Source: Caldifarciminota bacterium
GTDB taxonomy: Bacteria; Hydrothermota; Hydrothermia; UBA1063; CAJXJZ01
Direction: 5' to 3'
NCBI GenBank assembly: GCA_027038175.1
Contig: JALVYB010000058.1
Coordinates: forward strand, 47,390 to 111,389
Length of the DNA stretch: 64,000 nucleotides
Shown: positions 1 to 9,683 of the stretch, in pieces
Layout of the letters: the number at the start of each line of letters is the position of its first letter
Numbering within the stretch: position 1 is the first letter of the stretch
Position numbers and translations under genes: made by a program
Notes under the pieces: generated by a model
Databases searched by the model: none
What the model saw: the letters and a program-made list of their open reading frames with translations, nothing else
Told to the model about the DNA's origin: nothing

Positions 1-15
1 TTCGTTGAGTTTCAT
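1..15 (-). CDS. Start of an unidentified downstream gene (partial)
   Basis: Five codons (MKLNE) are visible before the window ends. The ATG overlaps the nadK stop codon as ATGA, and a GTGGGG stretch lies just upstream, so this is probably the next gene of the same minus-strand operon. The product cannot be identified from five residues. Confidence 0.35.
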
Positions 16-830
16 CCCCACGAAAGTTTTTTGCTTATAAGACGGAAGAATCTTGTATAATCTTCAAATTCTATGAGATTTACAGTCCGCCTGGAACCGT
101 GTATAACAAAGACATCTCCTGATTCTGCCTCAATAGTTATCTGACCGTCTATTGATACTGTTATCTTCTCCCCTTTGGTCTCTCCTTTTATTTTGATTTT
201 CATCCAGTGTGGCAGTACGATAGGTCTCAGTGTAAGTTTGTGTGCACATATTGGAGTAAGTACCATGAGTTTTTCTTCTGGATGGGCTATAGGACCTCCT
301 GCTGAAAGGTTATAAGCAGTTGAACCTGTTGGTGTTGATATGATAACCCCGTCTGCTTTGAATTTGGAAAGTAAAACATCATCAACGCAAATACTTATTT
401 CTACCATCCTCCACGGGTCTTTAACCCTCATTGTTATATCGTTTAGAGCGTTGAATTTCCCATGTTCATTTGTTATGTCTATGGTGAATCTTTTACTTAT
501 CGAGTACTCTCCTCTCAATATGCGGGAAAGTGCTGTTTTTATCTCCTCAGGTTCTATCTGGGTCAAAAAGCCCATTCCTCCAAGATTGATACCAAGTATC
601 GGGGTTTTTCGAGAGTAACGTGCGGCTCTAAGAAGTGTACCGTCTCCCCCCAGGGTAATAATGATATCTGCGTATTTATCCAGTTCGTGTTCGCTTATGG
701 ACCGGGTATTTTCATAAGCACCGAGATTTTTATCCACGTAAATTTCATGTTCACTTAACTCATTAAAAAGCAAGCCCAGGACCTCTTTAATCCCGGGCTT
801 GCGTGGATTTCCAGTTATGGCAAATCTCAC
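12..830 (-). CDS. nadK: NAD kinase
   Basis: Phosphorylates NAD+ to NADP+ in the cytoplasm. The 272-residue protein has the NAD kinase signature GGDGTLL at residues 61-67 and the substrate loop STPTGSTAYNLSAGGP around 165-180. The usual NE motif appears as ND (ALND, about 128-131), a mild change. It starts with GTG, one base after the secF TAA, so translation is probably coupled to secF. It is the last complete gene of the envelope/secretion operon that begins with the amidase at 8352. Length and motifs fit the family well. Confidence 0.95.
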   Translation of the reverse strand: MRFAITGNPRKPGIKEVLGLLFNELSEHEIYVDKNLGAYENTRSISEHELDKYADIIITLGGDGTLLRAARYSRKTPILGINLGGMGFLTQIEPEEIKTALSRILRGEYSISKRFTIDITNEHGKFNALNDITMRVKDPWRMVEISICVDDVLLSKFKADGVIISTPTGSTAYNLSAGGPIAHPEEKLMVLTPICAHKLTLRPIVLPHWMKIKIKGETKGEKITVSIDGQITIEAESGDVFVIHGSRRTVNLIEFEDYTRFFRLISKKLSWG

Positions 831-831
831 A

Positions 832-1746
832 TTAAGATTTCTGGGTTTGTGCCTTGTTGATTTTGTGGAGTCTCCACTCTATCACGAGCGCAGCCACCAC
901 GAAAATAGAAGAGTAAGTACCGACTATAACGCCAATGGTGAGGGCAAGGGCGAAGTCAAATATTACAGGACCACCGAATAGAAGAATGGAGATAAGCACT
1001 ATGAGTGTGGTAAGTGAGGTTATCACCGTTCTTGACAGCGTGGCGTTTATTGATGAGTTGAAGATATCAATCATCTTCTTTATGGATACACCCTGTGAGA
1101 ATTTTCTTAGTTCTTCCCTTATTCTATCTGATACCACAATTGAGTCGTTTATTGAGTATCCTACAATGGTTAAAAGAGCAGCAACAATCTGAATGGTTAT
1201 CTCGCGGTTGAAAAGGGACAGAAGGCCAAGAGTTATAAATACATCATGGAAGAGAGCAAGTACAGACCCTACACCAAAGGCAAAGTCGAACCTGATCCAG
1301 ATATAAATTAGCATGAGAATAAGTCCGATTGTGAGTGCTTCAAGTGCTTTAATTTGTAGTTCTTTCCCTACACGAGGACCCACACTTTCATTTCTTTCTA
1401 CAATAACTTTAAGTCCTGTTTTTTCCGAGATGAGTTTTGCAAGTTCATCTGCATCATAATTTTCTTTGTATCTTAAAAGGAATGTAGAAGGGTCTCCAAA
1501 GGTCTGGATTTCCACGCTTGCAAGATTCGCATCCTTTCTTAAGATTTCTCTGAGTTTTCCTACATCGTATGGTTTTTCAAATTTTATCTGTACAAGGTTT
1601 CCGCCCGTGAAATCAACACCATATCTTAATCCCCCATGTACTATAATGCTCACTATGCCAAGCAATATAAAGAATATTGAAATACCAAAGGCAATTCTTC
1701 TCTTCCCTATAAAATCATACTGTGGGTTTTTGAAGAAAGTTATCAT
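832..1746 (-). CDS. secF: Protein-export membrane protein SecF
   Basis: Partner of SecD. The pair uses the proton or sodium motive force to help SecYEG complete export across the inner membrane. The 304 residues show the SecF arrangement: one N-terminal membrane segment, an exported loop opening with YGVDFTGG (about 42-49), then five more membrane segments. The conserved motif GYSINDSIVVSDRIREEL lies in the fourth segment region. ATG is preceded by GGAGG. It follows secD with a 10-nt gap and is followed one base later by nadK. Confidence 0.96.
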   Translation of the reverse strand: MITFFKNPQYDFIGKRRIAFGISIFFILLGIVSIIVHGGLRYGVDFTGGNLVQIKFEKPYDVGKLREILRKDANLASVEIQTFGDPSTFLLRYKENYDADELAKLISEKTGLKVIVERNESVGPRVGKELQIKALEALTIGLILMLIYIWIRFDFAFGVGSVLALFHDVFITLGLLSLFNREITIQIVAALLTIVGYSINDSIVVSDRIREELRKFSQGVSIKKMIDIFNSSINATLSRTVITSLTTLIVLISILLFGGPVIFDFALALTIGVIVGTYSSIFVVAALVIEWRLHKINKAQTQKS

Positions 1747-1756
1747 GGTAGTCCTC

Positions 1757-3310
1757 CTAAATTCTCAGGGTTTTAATGTTTTTCACTTTGTATAGATAAT
1801 CAAAGATGATTTTGGTAACAAATACCGCAGTAAAGAAACTAACAATTATACCGATTGTAAGAGTAGTGCCGAAACCTCTAATAGGACCTGTCCCGAATTT
1901 AAGCAGAACCAGGGCTGCTATAATTGTGGTTACATTTGCATCAAAAATCGTTATGGTAGCCCTGTGATAAGCAGCATCTATTGCATTTCTGGGGCTTTTG
2001 CCAGCAAGCAATTCCTCACGAATTCTCTCAAAAATGAGCACGTTAGCGTCTACGGCCATACCCACTGTAAGTATAATACCTGCAAGTCCAGGGAGTGTAA
2101 GCGTAGCATGGAATGCCACGAGAAAAGCGAATATGAAGAGAAGATTTAATAAAAGTGCCAAATCTGCTATAAGTCCTGATACATTGTAATAGAATATCAT
2201 AAAGAGAACAACGAGCAGAAATCCTATAATCAGGGCTGTAAGCCCCTTGTGTATGGAATCTCTACCAAGGAGTGGTCCTACTGACCTCTCCTCTATGATT
2301 TTAACAGGAGCAGGAAGAGCACCTGCCTTAAGAATAACGGCAATTTCTTTGGCCTCTTCTATTGTGGGAATACCTTCAATTATTGCACTTCCACCCTGAA
2401 TACGCTCTCTTATAACAGGGGCTGTTTGGACAACGTTGTCGAGCACTATAGCAAGTCTTTTTCCAACGTTCTTCCCGGTTACATAGGAAAATTTACGGGC
2501 TCCCTTACGATTAAACATAAGTTCTACTATTGGTTGTCCTGCTATTTGTGAGCCTGGAGAGCCGATTGTATGTCTTGCTGTCTTGAGGTCTGCACCAGTG
2601 AGTTCCGGTTTTGCCAGAAGGAGGTAAAGTGGTCTTATTTTTGTTCCATCCTCTGTGTATTTAACTCTGCCCCAATAAAATTTGTATTTATTTCCAAGAA
2701 TTTGTTTAACAATATCAGTTTTGAGTATAGAATCCACTTTATCCCAATCGTTTTCATCTACATAAAATTCGCCCCCACCTGCATTCTGCAGAAGTGACAG
2801 GAAAGGACCTATGGTGCCTGATGTATCTCCCTCTTCCCTTTGAAGAGCCTTGTCTATTTTTTCAACGATATTGTTTGCAACTTTTTCGTCTGCTACAATG
2901 TGAAATTCCAGCATTGCTGTCCTTCCAATAAGTTCTTTCGCCCTCTCTCTATCCATGACACCAGGTAACTGAACAAGTATTCTGAAGGCACCCACCTTCT
3001 GAATGGACGGCTCAAATACGCCCCACTGGTCAATTCTGTTTCTTATAATCTCTATTGCCCTGTCTACAGCGCCTTTCCACTGCGCTTCAGGTAGTTTAGA
3101 CTTATCGACTTCGAGCAAAAGATACATTCCGCCCTGAAGGTCAAGCCCGAGGTTCAATGCTTTTTTGTGCAGCTTCTTAAGATCTGCAGGTTGCATGACC
3201 TTTTTTACATCCTCAGGCATCGTATAATATTTATACGTGGGCCACAGACTCCATAAAGCGGCTAAAATCACAACAAGAGTAATAAGAGCACGCCATTTGA
3301 GACTATTCAA
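1757..3310 (-). CDS. secD: Protein-export membrane protein SecD
   Basis: Large subunit of the SecDF export motor. The 517-residue protein has an N-terminal membrane segment (about 8-27), the conserved LGLDLQGGMYL segment (about 54-64), a large exported domain, and five C-terminal membrane segments with the motif GMAVDANVLIFERIREEL. The start is TTG at 3308-3310 with an AGGAGG about 11 nt upstream; no ATG fits better. The gene order secD-secF is the usual one. Confidence 0.96.
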   Translation of the reverse strand: MNSLKWRALITLVVILAALWSLWPTYKYYTMPEDVKKVMQPADLKKLHKKALNLGLDLQGGMYLLLEVDKSKLPEAQWKGAVDRAIEIIRNRIDQWGVFEPSIQKVGAFRILVQLPGVMDRERAKELIGRTAMLEFHIVADEKVANNIVEKIDKALQREEGDTSGTIGPFLSLLQNAGGGEFYVDENDWDKVDSILKTDIVKQILGNKYKFYWGRVKYTEDGTKIRPLYLLLAKPELTGADLKTARHTIGSPGSQIAGQPIVELMFNRKGARKFSYVTGKNVGKRLAIVLDNVVQTAPVIRERIQGGSAIIEGIPTIEEAKEIAVILKAGALPAPVKIIEERSVGPLLGRDSIHKGLTALIIGFLLVVLFMIFYYNVSGLIADLALLLNLLFIFAFLVAFHATLTLPGLAGIILTVGMAVDANVLIFERIREELLAGKSPRNAIDAAYHRATITIFDANVTTIIAALVLLKFGTGPIRGFGTTLTIGIIVSFFTAVFVTKIIFDYLYKVKNIKTLRI

Positions 3311-3334
3311 AAGACAATCCTCCTTTTTTGGTCT

Positions 3335-4045
3335 TTAATTATACGATTTATAAGGTGCATATTCAACCAGTGCACCACCAGATTGTCCCAGAGTGTCGTG
3401 GATTTCAGAAAAGCCTGTAAACTTTATTTTTCCATATGAAAGTGTTATGCTGGCACCGATTTTATAGGGCACTGTTGAAAGAAATAATAAGAATGATATA
3501 CGGGGAGATAAAAGGAACCTCTGAAATACTGAGACCCTGAGAGGCATGTATTTTTCACCTTCTACGAGCAAAGAGGTTTTGCCAGCAGGGCTATTCATGT
3601 TGAGTATTAGAGGGAGTTTAACATGGTATGGAAGCCCCGAGACTCCGGCGTGGATATTCAATGCTTTTGACAGATTTATGCCCGTGGATGTAGAAAACTC
3701 TATGTAGTTTTTGAATACAGGCAAAAATTCTCTATTGAAAGTGATACATAGTCCATAGTTTATCTCTTTAATTTTACGTCTTATAGTGAACCCTAATTCT
3801 AAAAATTTAAAGTAAGACCCAAGGTTAAGGTAGGTCACCGAAAATCCCAGTTGCTTTTTATTTAGAGCAATAGATAGCATTGCTGTTCCCTTTATATTAT
3901 AAAAGTTCCGGAGACCTAACTGTATATTTTGATACGAAGGAACAATATCAGGAAATACTTTATAAGTTCCTAAACCCTGTTGGTATCCTGTAAAGTCTGC
4001 AAAAAGACTGCCCTCAATTGAAATAAGCAGCCAGATAAGGTACAT
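3335..4045 (-). CDS. Predicted outer-membrane beta-barrel-like protein, unknown function
   Basis: A 236-residue protein not recognised by name. Residues 1-16 look like a signal peptide ending LFA. The rest has alternating polar/hydrophobic strands rich in Gly, Tyr and Phe (for example LGFSVTYLNLGSYFKFLELG), typical of outer-membrane barrels or PorV/PorQ-like proteins. Its ATG overlaps the stop of the PBP gene (TAATG), so it is co-translated in the envelope operon between the PBP and secD. This position supports an envelope role. No family assignment is claimed. Confidence 0.6.
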   Translation of the reverse strand: MYLIWLLISIEGSLFADFTGYQQGLGTYKVFPDIVPSYQNIQLGLRNFYNIKGTAMLSIALNKKQLGFSVTYLNLGSYFKFLELGFTIRRKIKEINYGLCITFNREFLPVFKNYIEFSTSTGINLSKALNIHAGVSGLPYHVKLPLILNMNSPAGKTSLLVEGEKYMPLRVSVFQRFLLSPRISFLLFLSTVPYKIGASITLSYGKIKFTGFSEIHDTLGQSGGALVEYAPYKSYN

Positions 4046-6129
4046 TATTTGTGTTTCTTTATAAATTCAAGTTCAAGTTTAATAAAACTATTTTCATTGT
4101 TAATGCCGGGTCCATGTATATTGCAGTAACTGGTGGGTTCGTCTCCCTCTCTGAAAGGAACCTCGTCAGTCCTTGGGCAATAATCCGTTGCAAGAAGACC
4201 GGATTGGAGGCACACATCAGCAATTACTATGTTGTCAGGCACGGGAAAATCACCTGGAGGTGGCATGTAAGCCGAATCGTAAACAATTTTATTGAAAGTT
4301 GCCCATATCGGTAGTGCTGTTCCTGCACCTGTGGCTCCCTTATATATTGTTCTAAGGGAGTCAAAGCCAACCCATACTCCGGTTAAAAGGTTATGTGTAA
4401 AACCAATAAACCAGTTATCCCTATATTCGTTGGTTGTCCCGGTTTTACCTCCACATGGAAGCTCAAACTTGAACTTCCTTCGTATATTTATACCTGTACC
4501 ATGGTTAACCACCGTTTGAAGCATATAGTTCATTATATATGAGGTTGTGGCATCTATAACCTTTACTCTGACGGGATCTGTCTCTTCAAGGGTGATGCCG
4601 TTTCTATCTTCTATTTTGCGAATAAAGAATGGACGTATTCTGTATCCTCCATTTTCGAACGGAGCATAGGCTGTAATTAATTCAATTGGTGTAAGTTCAA
4701 TCCCTCCAAGGGCAATTGAAGGATAGGGAGGAAGGTAAGTCCTTATTCCCATTCGTTTTGCATACATAACAACGGCATCCGGGCCTATTTTCAATATCAG
4801 GTTGATAGTCGCAAGGTTTCGTGACCATGCAAGAGCATCACGGAGAGTTATCTGACCAAGATACTTATGGTCGTAATTATCCGGTTTCCAGTCTTCTCCA
4901 CCAGGTCCCTGTCCCTTAAGCACTATGGGGATATCCATCACTTTGTCTGTTGGATAGAATCCGTTGTCGATGGCGGTAAGATAAACAAATGGTTTGAACG
5001 CAGAGCCTGGTTGTCTTTTTGCCTGTATTACTCTATTAAATGGGCTTTCTTTAAAATTCCTGCCACCTACAAGTGCAAGAATGGCTCCTGTTTCAGGGTC
5101 AAGAGCCAGAAGTGCCCCCTGAAGATAGTCAGGTTTCTTGTTCTTAGAAGTATCCTGAAGGAATTGTTCTCTTGTAGGAGTGATTTTTCTCTCTTTTTCA
5201 AGTTCAGTAAGGAGACTGTCCAGAACAAGTTCTGCTGTTTTTTGTAAATTGAAGTCAATTGTAGTATATACTTTACCTCCGCCTTTAAAAAGAAAATCTT
5301 CTCCATATCGTGATATTATGTAGTCGCGAATCATCTCAAGTATGTACCCACCAAAGTTCTTCTTATGAATGTTTTTGGGTTTATGAACCACTACTTTTTC
5401 CGAAAGAGCCTCTTCGTATTCTTCCCTGGTTATAACTCCTTCTTCGTACATGACCTTTAATATAAGTTTTGCCCTTTTTGCATTGCGTTCAGGGTATTTG
5501 ATAGGCGAATAAAACACAGGAGACCTTACTATTGCGGCCAGTGTGGCGGCTTCTCTCAATGTTAAATCTTTCAGATCTTTGTTAAAGAAATACCTTGCTG
5601 CTGTTTTTATCCCGTATATACCTTCACCAAAATATATCTGGTTTAGATAAAGGGTAAGGATTTCATCCTTTGAGAAATATCGTTCTATTTTTAAAGCAAG
5701 TAGCATCTCTCTTGCTTTTCTTATGATGGACCGTTTAAAGGATAGAAAAACGTTTCTTGCAAGTTGTTGCGTTATTGTAGAGCCTCCCTGGTGCGGTTTC
5801 ATAGTAATGACATCCACAATGATTGCTTTGAAAACACGAGTAAGGTCTATACCTGGATGTTTGTAAAATCGTTTGTCTTCCACTGCCACAAAAGCGTTTT
5901 TCACTGTGCTCGGTATTTCTTTCTGGGATGCTGTTTCCCTTATTTCAAGGAAGTATGTGTAAAGTCTTTTTCCATTTCTATCGAGTATTTCTGTTGCATT
6001 TGGAGGAGTATAATTTTCTATAAGATATGCTGGGGGTAATGTTGCCTCTAAAAGAGCAATGGTAATTATGAAAACAATGATAAAAATCCCATACAGGTAG
6101 AGTGCCTTTTTCAAAATGCGCTTTAGCAT
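4045..6129 (-). CDS. Class A penicillin-binding protein (PBP1A type)
   Basis: Bifunctional peptidoglycan synthase acting outside the inner membrane. The 694 residues contain an N-terminal anchor (about 11-31). The GT51 glycosyltransferase domain has EDKRFYKH with catalytic Glu84, GGSTITQQ at 115-122 and the later LYLNQIYFG motif. The transpeptidase domain has SAFK (376-379, active-site Ser), SRN (436-438) and KTGT (562-565). Four Cys lie in the final 60 residues. It overlaps murI upstream by 7 nt and the beta-barrel-like gene downstream. All catalytic motifs are intact. Confidence 0.95.
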   Translation of the reverse strand: MLKRILKKALYLYGIFIIVFIITIALLEATLPPAYLIENYTPPNATEILDRNGKRLYTYFLEIRETASQKEIPSTVKNAFVAVEDKRFYKHPGIDLTRVFKAIIVDVITMKPHQGGSTITQQLARNVFLSFKRSIIRKAREMLLALKIERYFSKDEILTLYLNQIYFGEGIYGIKTAARYFFNKDLKDLTLREAATLAAIVRSPVFYSPIKYPERNAKRAKLILKVMYEEGVITREEYEEALSEKVVVHKPKNIHKKNFGGYILEMIRDYIISRYGEDFLFKGGGKVYTTIDFNLQKTAELVLDSLLTELEKERKITPTREQFLQDTSKNKKPDYLQGALLALDPETGAILALVGGRNFKESPFNRVIQAKRQPGSAFKPFVYLTAIDNGFYPTDKVMDIPIVLKGQGPGGEDWKPDNYDHKYLGQITLRDALAWSRNLATINLILKIGPDAVVMYAKRMGIRTYLPPYPSIALGGIELTPIELITAYAPFENGGYRIRPFFIRKIEDRNGITLEETDPVRVKVIDATTSYIMNYMLQTVVNHGTGINIRRKFKFELPCGGKTGTTNEYRDNWFIGFTHNLLTGVWVGFDSLRTIYKGATGAGTALPIWATFNKIVYDSAYMPPPGDFPVPDNIVIADVCLQSGLLATDYCPRTDEVPFREGDEPTSYCNIHGPGINNENSFIKLELEFIKKHK

Positions 6130-6956
6130 GAACTTATATCCTTCAAGTTTACTTTTTCTATGGTATCAGGTGTAAAACCGAGGAAAATACTCAATAAAGA
6201 ATGATAGTGTGGAGGTATATCAGTGAGGTAAAGGTCAAGGGTCGGCTGTCCGCTCTTTTTTAATAGATTGTTTTTTTCGAGAAAACTCTTTACTTCTTTG
6301 GCAACAGCATGAGCAGGATCAACAAGATGAATACTGTCTCCAACTACTTCTTTAATCGTATCAATTAGAATAGGGTAGTGGGTGCAGCCAAGGATTATGG
6401 TATCAACCTTTTCTCGTATTCCTTTTAAATAATACTCCGCAATAAGTCGTGGAATATCGCCTTTTGTAAGGCCTTCTTCTGCGAGGGGGACAAACAGCGG
6501 ACAGGGTTTTTCATAGACATTAAAAATACCATGTTTATTCAGTATTCTTTTGTGTGCATGACTTTTTATTGTAGCGATGGTTCCGATGATTCCTATATGT
6601 CCGGAACGTGATACCTGAATAGCCATGTTTACACCAGGTTCCACCACGCCAAATATGGGGATATGGTTAAATTCCTTTTTAAGATAGGAGAGGGCGACAC
6701 TTGATGCTGTATTACATGCTACAACTATTATATCTACCCCCTTTTCTATCAAGAAAGCAGCATCTTCTCTTGCAAATCGTTTAATGGTTTCCTCTGATTT
6801 GGTACCATAAGGCACTCTGGCTGTGTCACCAAGGTAAACGATATTAACGTCTTTTAGAACAGAACGTAGCGTTTTAACTACCGTAAGACCCCCTATTCCG
6901 GAGTCAAATACGCCTATACTTAAGGGTTTGTCAATATTTTCCATACTTTCTTTCAT
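6123..6956 (-). CDS. murI: Glutamate racemase
   Basis: Makes D-glutamate for peptidoglycan. It has the family N-terminus IGVFDSGIGGLTV and both catalytic cysteines, in VACNTASS (Cys81) and LGCTHYP (Cys191). The first ATG lies inside the end of the amidase gene (26-nt overlap); a second ATG at 6944 (MENID) is also possible, and neither has a clear ribosome binding site. It sits between two other peptidoglycan genes, which fits its role. Confidence 0.94.
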   Translation of the reverse strand: MKESMENIDKPLSIGVFDSGIGGLTVVKTLRSVLKDVNIVYLGDTARVPYGTKSEETIKRFAREDAAFLIEKGVDIIVVACNTASSVALSYLKKEFNHIPIFGVVEPGVNMAIQVSRSGHIGIIGTIATIKSHAHKRILNKHGIFNVYEKPCPLFVPLAEEGLTKGDIPRLIAEYYLKGIREKVDTIILGCTHYPILIDTIKEVVGDSIHLVDPAHAVAKEVKSFLEKNNLLKKSGQPTLDLYLTDIPPHYHSLLSIFLGFTPDTIEKVNLKDISSC

Positions 6957-8352
6957 AATAATTTTTGTACTTCAAAATTCCTGAGACAATTCCGTCTGCC
7001 AATCTGTTTTGATATTTTTTACTTCTTAATTTCTTTTCTTCCTTAGGATTGGTAATAAAACCAGTTTCAATGAGAATACTTGGTGCATAAACACCACGTA
7101 AGACATAAAAACCCGCCTGTTTTACCCCCCTGTCAAGACAGCCCGTTTTTTTTACTATACTTTCCTGGACGAAGGCAGCAAGGTCCTGAGATTCTCTGAG
7201 GAATTCGTTCTGTGCCATATCCCCTAAAATCCATTTTAGAATATTTTTTTCGTCTACTTTTTCCTTGAGTTCGTATTTTATCACGGAGTTTTCAAATGCA
7301 GCGACCGAACGTTCCCATTTTGTTCTTGCTTCTGAAAGGAAATATGTTTCTACACCGTGTGCACGTTTGCCCTTGGAATAATTGGCGTGGATGGATACGA
7401 AAAGATCACATTTTGATTTATTTGCTATACGTGCTCTCTGTCCCAGGGTGATAAATACATCTTTGTTCCTTGTCAGAATAACTTTAAACCCCTTTTTTCT
7501 GAGTTTCTTTGCCACCTTTCTGGCTATTGATAGTACAATATCCTTTTCCTTTGTGCCTCTTTTAGAAATAGCGCCTGGGTCTTTGCCACCATGTCCAGGG
7601 TCAATCACCACCACATCTATTTTATTGTGAGTTGGTTTCTCTGGTTTGTTTACTGATGCTTCAGGATGTTTTTCTATATTCGTGATTTTGTTTGTTTCTT
7701 GGGTCTCTGTCGTGGAAGAAATGAGCATTAAAGTGAATAAACCGGTTGAACTCCTAATTTTGAATTTGATTTTTCTTCTTGGTTTAAGTGTGAATACCGT
7801 GCCATGCGACGAATAGGTAATTTCAATTTCTTTAATAGGAGAATGTACGTCATCAAAGTAAATGTATGGAGGACCAAAATAAAACCCATATGGAATTTTA
7901 ATTTCTATAATACTATCTTTATTGTATGCCTCGGGTTCAAGGTCAATATTATGGACGATACGAATCAGATTGCCCTGCGCATTTAGAGATTTGATAGATG
8001 GAGTATATGCAGATTCTATAACTCTGTGTTTTGTTCTGTCCCAATAATAATAATTTCCTTTAAGGGCACCTGCAATATAAACAGCATTTTCAGCGTCAAT
8101 AAATCCATTTTGTGAATCAACTTCCATATACTTAAGATTACCGTTTACTTTACCCTGATATGAAAGGTCTTCTCGGTTAATGTAGACCGCATCTGTTCCA
8201 AATGAGATGTTTACTGTAGTATCGGTTATTGCTGTTTCTAAATCAAAGGTTTTCGAAATTACAGCTAAAGATAAAAGGTCATAATTGTTTTTGTGTGTGT
8301 ACGGAATATTTAAAACTTTAAAAGACAAAAGAAATGCGAGTAAAAAAGCCAT
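6931..8352 (-). CDS. N-acetylmuramoyl-L-alanine amidase (Amidase_3) with long N-terminal beta domain
   Basis: Zinc hydrolase that cuts the bond between MurNAc and the stem peptide. A signal peptide or anchor (about 1-14) is followed by a 200-residue beta-rich region with no motif I can name. The catalytic domain spans about 245-465: DPGHGG (His254), a zinc-binding Glu about 269, SIHAN (His322) and IETGF with catalytic Glu429. ATG has AGGAG about 6 nt upstream. It is the first gene of the minus-strand envelope operon. The N-terminal part may target the enzyme in the manner of AMIN domains, but I cannot show that. Confidence 0.92.
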   Translation of the reverse strand: MAFLLAFLLSFKVLNIPYTHKNNYDLLSLAVISKTFDLETAITDTTVNISFGTDAVYINREDLSYQGKVNGNLKYMEVDSQNGFIDAENAVYIAGALKGNYYYWDRTKHRVIESAYTPSIKSLNAQGNLIRIVHNIDLEPEAYNKDSIIEIKIPYGFYFGPPYIYFDDVHSPIKEIEITYSSHGTVFTLKPRRKIKFKIRSSTGLFTLMLISSTTETQETNKITNIEKHPEASVNKPEKPTHNKIDVVVIDPGHGGKDPGAISKRGTKEKDIVLSIARKVAKKLRKKGFKVILTRNKDVFITLGQRARIANKSKCDLFVSIHANYSKGKRAHGVETYFLSEARTKWERSVAAFENSVIKYELKEKVDEKNILKWILGDMAQNEFLRESQDLAAFVQESIVKKTGCLDRGVKQAGFYVLRGVYAPSILIETGFITNPKEEKKLRSKKYQNRLADGIVSGILKYKNYYERKYGKY

Positions 8353-8412
8353 ATCTCTCCTTTTGTTATAATATTTTAAGGCACTTTTTGCGAGTTACAA
8401 AAAAAGTGGCGT

Positions 8413-8441
8413 ATGACATACTTTTTGGGGTTTCGTGTTAT
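8413..8441 (+). promoter_or_regulatory. Weak candidate promoter for the nrnA-like gene
   Basis: ATGACA (8413-8418), 17 nt, TGTTAT (8436-8441), about 35 nt before the ATG at 8476. The -35 box is 5/6 and the -10 box 4/6 to consensus. The gap between the divergent amidase and nrnA genes must hold promoters for both; no clear amidase promoter was found. Confidence 0.35.
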
Positions 8442-8475
8442 TGGTATCAAAATATTAAACTAACTGGAGGCATAA

Positions 8476-9441
8476 ATGGACAGTGTTGATTCTAAAGTTG
8501 AGAAACTCGTGAAACACTTTGAAGGTGTAAAAAGAATTGGAGTTATCTCTCACGTACACCCGGATGGTGATGCTGTGGGAAGTGTTATAGGTTTTTATCT
8601 GTTTCTTAAAAAGATAGGCAAAGAAACAAAGGCAATATTAAAAGATGGTGTCCCATATCAGTATTCATTTCTTGATGGTTCAGAGGAAATAGGCACGCAG
8701 TTTGATTGTACAAATATGGACTTATGTGTTCTTTTAGATGCAAGTGAATTTTCGAGAACCGGATTTCCGAAACCTGAAGTTCCACTTATAAGGGTGGACC
8801 ATCATAAAACCGGTGAATTCTATTCAGATTACGACCTTGTGGTTACTCATGCACCTGCTACTGTATCTCTTGTACTCGAAATCCTCAGAAAATGGAATGT
8901 GGATTTAATTGATGAAAAGATAGCAAGGGCACTTTATACCGGTCTTTTGACCGATACTGTGTCTTTTCTACATGCCAATTCATTTACCTGGGCTTTTAAA
9001 GATGCTCTCTTTTTATCCAGCATCACCGACATAGAAGATATAGGGTCTTTGGTGTATGAAAGAAAAAGAAAGGCATTTTATTATCTTCTGGTTAGAGCCA
9101 TAGAAAGATTGACCTTTAAATTTGGAGGTAAACTGGCTTATACATTTATAAAAAACGAGGATTTTCCTGAAACAGGTGCTACAGCGGAGGATACAGATGG
9201 TATTGTAAGGCATGTCATTTCTATTGATGGAGTTGAAGTCGGCGTTAATTTCATTGAATATGAGAAGGGTATCTGGAAATTAAGTGCGAGAGGAAAGGGT
9301 AAGGTTGACCTTTCTCTTGTATGTTCTGAATTAGGAGGAGGAGGGCACAAAAATGCTGCTGGGTGCTCCATTAAAGGGTCTTTAGATGACGCTATAAATA
9401 ATTTCTTAAAGGTATTTGAAAAATGGGCAGGATATCTGTAA
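8476..9441 (+). CDS. nrnA: DHH-family phosphoesterase (NrnA-like oligoribonuclease / pAp phosphatase)
   Basis: Likely degrades very short RNAs and/or 3'-phosphoadenosine 5'-phosphate. The 321 residues show the DHH/DHHA1 layout: HVHPDGDAVG (26-35), the metal-binding VDHH (107-110), GLLTDTVSF (156-164) and the C-terminal DHHA1 motif GGGGHKNAAG (287-296). The start has GGAGG 7 nt upstream. It overlaps the DUF167 gene by 19 nt. The choice between nano-RNase and c-di-AMP/pAp substrates cannot be settled from sequence; the single-domain form favours NrnA. Confidence 0.88.
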   Translation: MDSVDSKVEKLVKHFEGVKRIGVISHVHPDGDAVGSVIGFYLFLKKIGKETKAILKDGVPYQYSFLDGSEEIGTQFDCTNMDLCVLLDASEFSRTGFPKPEVPLIRVDHHKTGEFYSDYDLVVTHAPATVSLVLEILRKWNVDLIDEKIARALYTGLLTDTVSFLHANSFTWAFKDALFLSSITDIEDIGSLVYERKRKAFYYLLVRAIERLTFKFGGKLAYTFIKNEDFPETGATAEDTDGIVRHVISIDGVEVGVNFIEYEKGIWKLSARGKGKVDLSLVCSELGGGGHKNAAGCSIKGSLDDAINNFLKVFEKWAGYL

Positions 9442-9683
9442 AAGTACAGCCAGGTGCCAGTAAAATAGAGATAAAAAAAGAAGGGGATTTTTTTAAGATA
9501 AAGTTACATGCGAAGCCTGAAAAAGGCAAAGCAAATAAAGAACTTGTGGAGGTTTTAAGTAAGTTTCTCAGGGTTCCTAAAACCTCTATTAAAATTGTAT
9601 CTGGTGAAACTTCAAGAACAAAAATAGTTGAGATAGAAGGACTTGCTACTCAGGATATTACAAGGAGGCTTCTGGATAAATGA
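9423..9683 (+). CDS. DUF167 (YggU) family protein
   Basis: A small conserved protein of unknown role. The family core VKVQPGASK (6-14) and the KPEKGKANKEL segment (32-42) are both present, and the 86-residue length is normal. It overlaps the nrnA-like gene by 19 nt upstream and the PAP2 gene by 4 nt downstream, so the three are co-translated. Confidence 0.88.
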   Translation: MGRISVKVQPGASKIEIKKEGDFFKIKLHAKPEKGKANKELVEVLSKFLRVPKTSIKIVSGETSRTKIVEIEGLATQDITRRLLDK

